64,000 bases of DNA from Pseudomonas sp. Seg1 (GTDB lineage Bacteria > Pseudomonadota > Gammaproteobacteria > Pseudomonadales > Pseudomonadaceae). Below the pieces are notes generated by a model. That model did not search any database and was not told the DNA's origin. It worked only from the letters and a program-made list of their open reading frames with translations. The position numbers and the translations under genes are program-made. The DNA lies in contig NZ_AP021903.1 of NCBI RefSeq assembly GCF_018326005.1, positions 3,381,501 to 3,445,500 of the forward strand. The letters are read 5' to 3'. Each line of letters opens with the position of its first letter. The first letter of the stretch is position 1. Below, in pieces: positions 61,622 through 64,000 of this stretch.

Positions 61622-63613
61622 ATGCCCGCATTCCGCACTATTCAGGCTCGCTACACGCTGTTTCTGGTTCTGTTCATTCTGCTGCTGTCGGTACTGACCG
61701 TCGCGGGCATCAGCCAACTGGTTGCGCCCAAACTGCGGCATACCGAAGAACAGGTAGTGCTCAACCGCATCGCTGAAGTCGCCGAGCAGATTCAGGGCGA
61801 ACTGAACAAGGTTCAGGCCCAGCAACGCAGCATCACCCAGACTATTCCGTTGCTCGACAGTGCAGCCATCGACACGGTATTGCCGGGATTGGTGGATCAG
61901 TACGGCGAATTGAAAGTGTTTGGCGGCGGGATCTGGCCTTTGCCGGGCCAGCGTGAAGCCGGACGCAACAAGTTCAGCACCTTCTGGCACCGCGATGCCT
62001 CGGGCAAACTGGCCGTAAACACGTTCTGGAACAGCGATGCGGCGCCCAACTATTACGACCAGAGCTGGTACAAGGGCGGCATGGCCACACCTCGCGGTCA
62101 GTGCGCCTGGGCGGCGGCCTATAAAGATGACGCCAGTGCCGAGCCGCGCACCAACTGCGCCATGGCTATCCAGAAAAACGGCAACGCCTGGGGCGTCTCG
62201 ACCATTGACGTGACCCTGGGCTTTTTCAATGACCTGGTGGCCCGCAAGGAAAAAGACCTCAACGCCGAAATGCTCATCGTCGAGGCCGACGGCAAGATCA
62301 TCAGCAACAGTTCGCGCATCAGCGGCCCGATCGTGCTGAAGAACATCAGCGAACTGGCCACCAACTCAACCTTCGCCAGCCAGGTCAAGGCCGGCCTGCA
62401 AAATCGCGATCAGGCGCAGCGCGTCGAGTTCGACAACAACGGCCAGGACAGCACTTTCTTCATGCGCCCGATCGAAGGCACACCGTGGTTCCTCGCCACC
62501 GCCCTGCCGACCCAAATGCTCACCGCCCAGCGTGACGACGTGCTCAGCACCCTGAGCCTGTTGCAGATACCGCTGGTGATCCTGTTGGTATTGCTGCAGA
62601 TCTATGCGATTCGCCAGTTGGTGCAGCGCATGAAAGCGCTGAAAGCCAACATCGATTTACTGTCCAGCGGCGATGCCGACCTGACCCGACGCATCACCAT
62701 CCGCGCCGAAGACGAACTCGGCGCCATCGGTCACTCGGTCAACACCTTTATCGCCTACCTGCAAAACATGATCGGCGAAGTCACTCAGGCCACCGGCGCC
62801 ATGGCGTCGAGCCTCGACAACCTGCAACGCACGTCGACGCACACCAGCCAGATTCTCCTGCGTCACGCCTCGGAAACCGATCAGACCGTCACCGCCATTA
62901 CCGAGATGAGTTCGACCGCCGAAAGCGTGGCGCAGAACGCCGCTGAAACCGCAGCGTTTACCCAACGTGCCAACGAAAACGCCGACCGTTCGCGGGTGGT
63001 CGTCGGCGAGGCAACCAACAGCGTGGTGGCACTGATCGACGAGGTGGCCAGCGCCACCCATAAAGTTGAAAACATGCAACAGGACGCCCAGCGCATCACC
63101 GAGATTCTCGGCGTGATCGGCGCGATTGCCGGCCAGACCAATCTGCTGGCCCTCAACGCCGCCATTGAAGCGGCCCGTGCCGGTGAACAGGGCCGCGGGT
63201 TTGCCGTGGTCGCCGACGAAGTCCGCGCCCTCGCCGCCCGCACCCAGGCCAGCACTTCGGAAATCAACGAGATGTTGACGCGTCTGACGCAAGGCGTGAG
63301 TTCGTCGGTCAGTGCCATGGAAAACACCCAGGCCAGCTGTCAGTCGGCCGCCGACGCCACCGCCCGGGTCAACTCCGGGCTGGATGAAATGGCCGGCTCG
63401 GTCAGCCACATCAACAGCCTCAGCACGCAGATTGCCACCGCCGCCGAACAGCAAAGTGCAGTGACCGAAGAAATCAATCGCAGCATGGTGCAGATCCGCC
63501 ACATGGTTGATGAACTGGTGCAGAGCGGCCAGGCCAGCGAACTCAACACCCGTCAGTTGCTGGAAGCCAATGGCCGGGTGAGTGCGATCATGGGGCGCTT
63601 CAAGGTCCGCTGA
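61622..63613 (+). CDS. Methyl-accepting chemotaxis protein, large Cache sensor
   Basis: Chemoreceptor of 663 residues. Layout: a transmembrane helix at about 10-31, and a large periplasmic Cache-type sensor at about 35-305 with [19 protein letters not shown] and [13 protein letters not shown] segments. A second transmembrane helix lies at about 310-330, with HAMP to about 385. The signalling rod has the tip motif [20 protein letters not shown] near 503. Two cysteines in the sensor (GQCAWA and TNCAMA) may form a disulfide. A sigma-28-type promoter fits coregulation with flagella. Ligand unknown. The RBS (AAGGAC) is somewhat far from the start. Confidence 0.93.
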   Translation: MPAFRTIQARYTLFLVLFILLLSVLTVAGISQLVAPKLRHTEEQVVLNRIAEVAEQIQGELNKVQAQQRSITQTIPLLDSAAIDTVLPGLVDQYGELKVFGGGIWPLPGQREAGRNKFSTFWHRDASGKLAVNTFWNSDAAPNYYDQSWYKGGMATPRGQCAWAAAYKDDASAEPRTNCAMAIQKNGNAWGVSTIDVTLGFFNDLVARKEKDLNAEMLIVEADGKIISNSSRISGPIVLKNISELATNSTFASQVKAGLQNRDQAQRVEFDNNGQDSTFFMRPIEGTPWFLATALPTQMLTAQRDDVLSTLSLLQIPLVILLVLLQIYAIRQLVQRMKALKANIDLLSSGDADLTRRITIRAEDELGAIGHSVNTFIAYLQNMIGEVTQATGAMASSLDNLQRTSTHTSQILLRHASETDQTVTAITEMSSTAESVAQNAAETAAFTQRANENADRSRVVVGEATNSVVALIDEVASATHKVENMQQDAQRITEILGVIGAIAGQTNLLALNAAIEAARAGEQGRGFAVVADEVRALAARTQASTSEINEMLTRLTQGVSSSVSAMENTQASCQSAADATARVNSGLDEMAGSVSHINSLSTQIATAAEQQSAVTEEINRSMVQIRHMVDELVQSGQASELNTRQLLEANGRVSAIMGRFKVR

Positions 63614-63647
63614 TTCGTGCAGGGATTTTCGCCAATCAGATAACCCC

Positions 63648-63736
63648 TGTGGGAGCTGGCTTGCCAGCGATGGGGCCCGGTCAGTCAGACATTCATTGAC
63701 TGACTCTGCGCCATCGCGGGCAAGCCCGCTCCCACA
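63648..63736. repeat. REP pair, GGAGCTGGCTTGCCAGCGAT type
   Basis: TGTGGGAGCTGGCTTGCCAG on the left and GGCAAGCCCGCTCCCACA on the right. The right arm has GCGGGCAAGCCCGC in place of GCTGGCAAGCCAGC, with compensated ends. Confidence 0.85.
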
Positions 63737-63936
63737 GGGTTCTACTTCGTTCACGCAATAGTCATTCGTGGCCACCTGACAACATTGTCATCTCGCGCTC
63801 AGCAAGCTGTCAGCCGTGATCTACGATCATCCTGCCTGTCCGCGTTGCAACAACTGGAAACATTGCGTTGATGCCCGGCGGAAAAAACCGTTCAAAATGC
63901 GTGCTTTCCGATCGTCACCCGAGCCGAGAATCCGTT

Positions 63937-64000
63937 ATGCGAACCCATCTGCGTCTGCTCGCCCTGAGCGCCCTGTTCATCTCCTCCCTGGCCCAGGCCG
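63937..64000 (+). CDS. Secreted protein, N-terminus only (cut by window end)
   Basis: The ATG at 63937 begins a 21-residue stretch MRTHLRLLALSALFISSLAQA that is a clear signal peptide and runs off the window. Nothing of the mature protein is visible, so no function can be assigned. Confidence 0.7.
   Translation, partial: MRTHLRLLALSALFISSLAQA

Noticed and set aside
1881..63736. REP-like repeats read as a CRISPR array
   Set aside because: The repeats are paired, inverted and scattered, without regular spacers or cas genes.

Overview
The window looks like a chromosomal segment of a fluorescent Pseudomonas, most likely of the P. fluorescens group. The evidence is the high-GC, codon-biased genes, the complete fapABCDEF amyloid operon, a PvdQ-type acylase preceded by a PvdS-like promoter, and at least five families of short inverted REP-like repeats between genes. 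No tRNA, rRNA, CRISPR array, transposase, phage or conjugation gene was seen. The species call is an inference.

Layout: 0-11 kb is housekeeping and accessory core: an ABC-F ATPase (ybiT), an MFS transporter, a secreted hydrolase, azoR with a divergent LysR regulator and a coupled YjbR-like gene, uppP with a DUF1294 gene, a chemoreceptor, and pnuC with a nadR-like kinase. 11.4-18.1 kb is the functional-amyloid locus: fapABCDEF behind a sigma-54-type promoter and a cluster of TGAAACA half-sites, facing a VpsR-like sigma-54 activator. 18.4-30.6 kb holds small unknowns, a delta-60-repeat protein, nhaB, an overlapping gnd-zwf-HAD operon, cptA and a TonB-dependent siderophore receptor. 30.6-43.2 kb holds a GNAT enzyme, a DinB-like protein, zapE, a ureohydrolase with an orphan PotF-like binding protein and LysR regulator, an NCS2 permease, a LEA-like lipoprotein, a nitrilase with LysR regulator, and a dpkA-like reductase.

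43.4-48.3 kb is a single 1,625-residue toxin-like gene. Its C-terminal third is clearly AT-richer and carries an HExxH zinc-protease motif. 48.3-53.3 kb is a small iron-related island: an orphan FecR-type anti-sigma gene, pvdQ with a TAAAT-N16-CGT promoter, and a Fur-like winged-helix regulator. 53.6-60.7 kb is the most unusual locus: a tight five-gene run of MFS exporter, LuxE-like ligase, a LuxC reductase fused to a PaaK-like ligase, a second PaaK-like ligase and a GNAT enzyme. There are no luxAB genes. It looks like an uncharacterised acid-activation and reduction pathway with its own exporter. The window ends with a second chemoreceptor behind a sigma-28-type promoter and the first codons of a secreted protein.

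All functional calls come from reading motifs and remembered family features. No database search was run.
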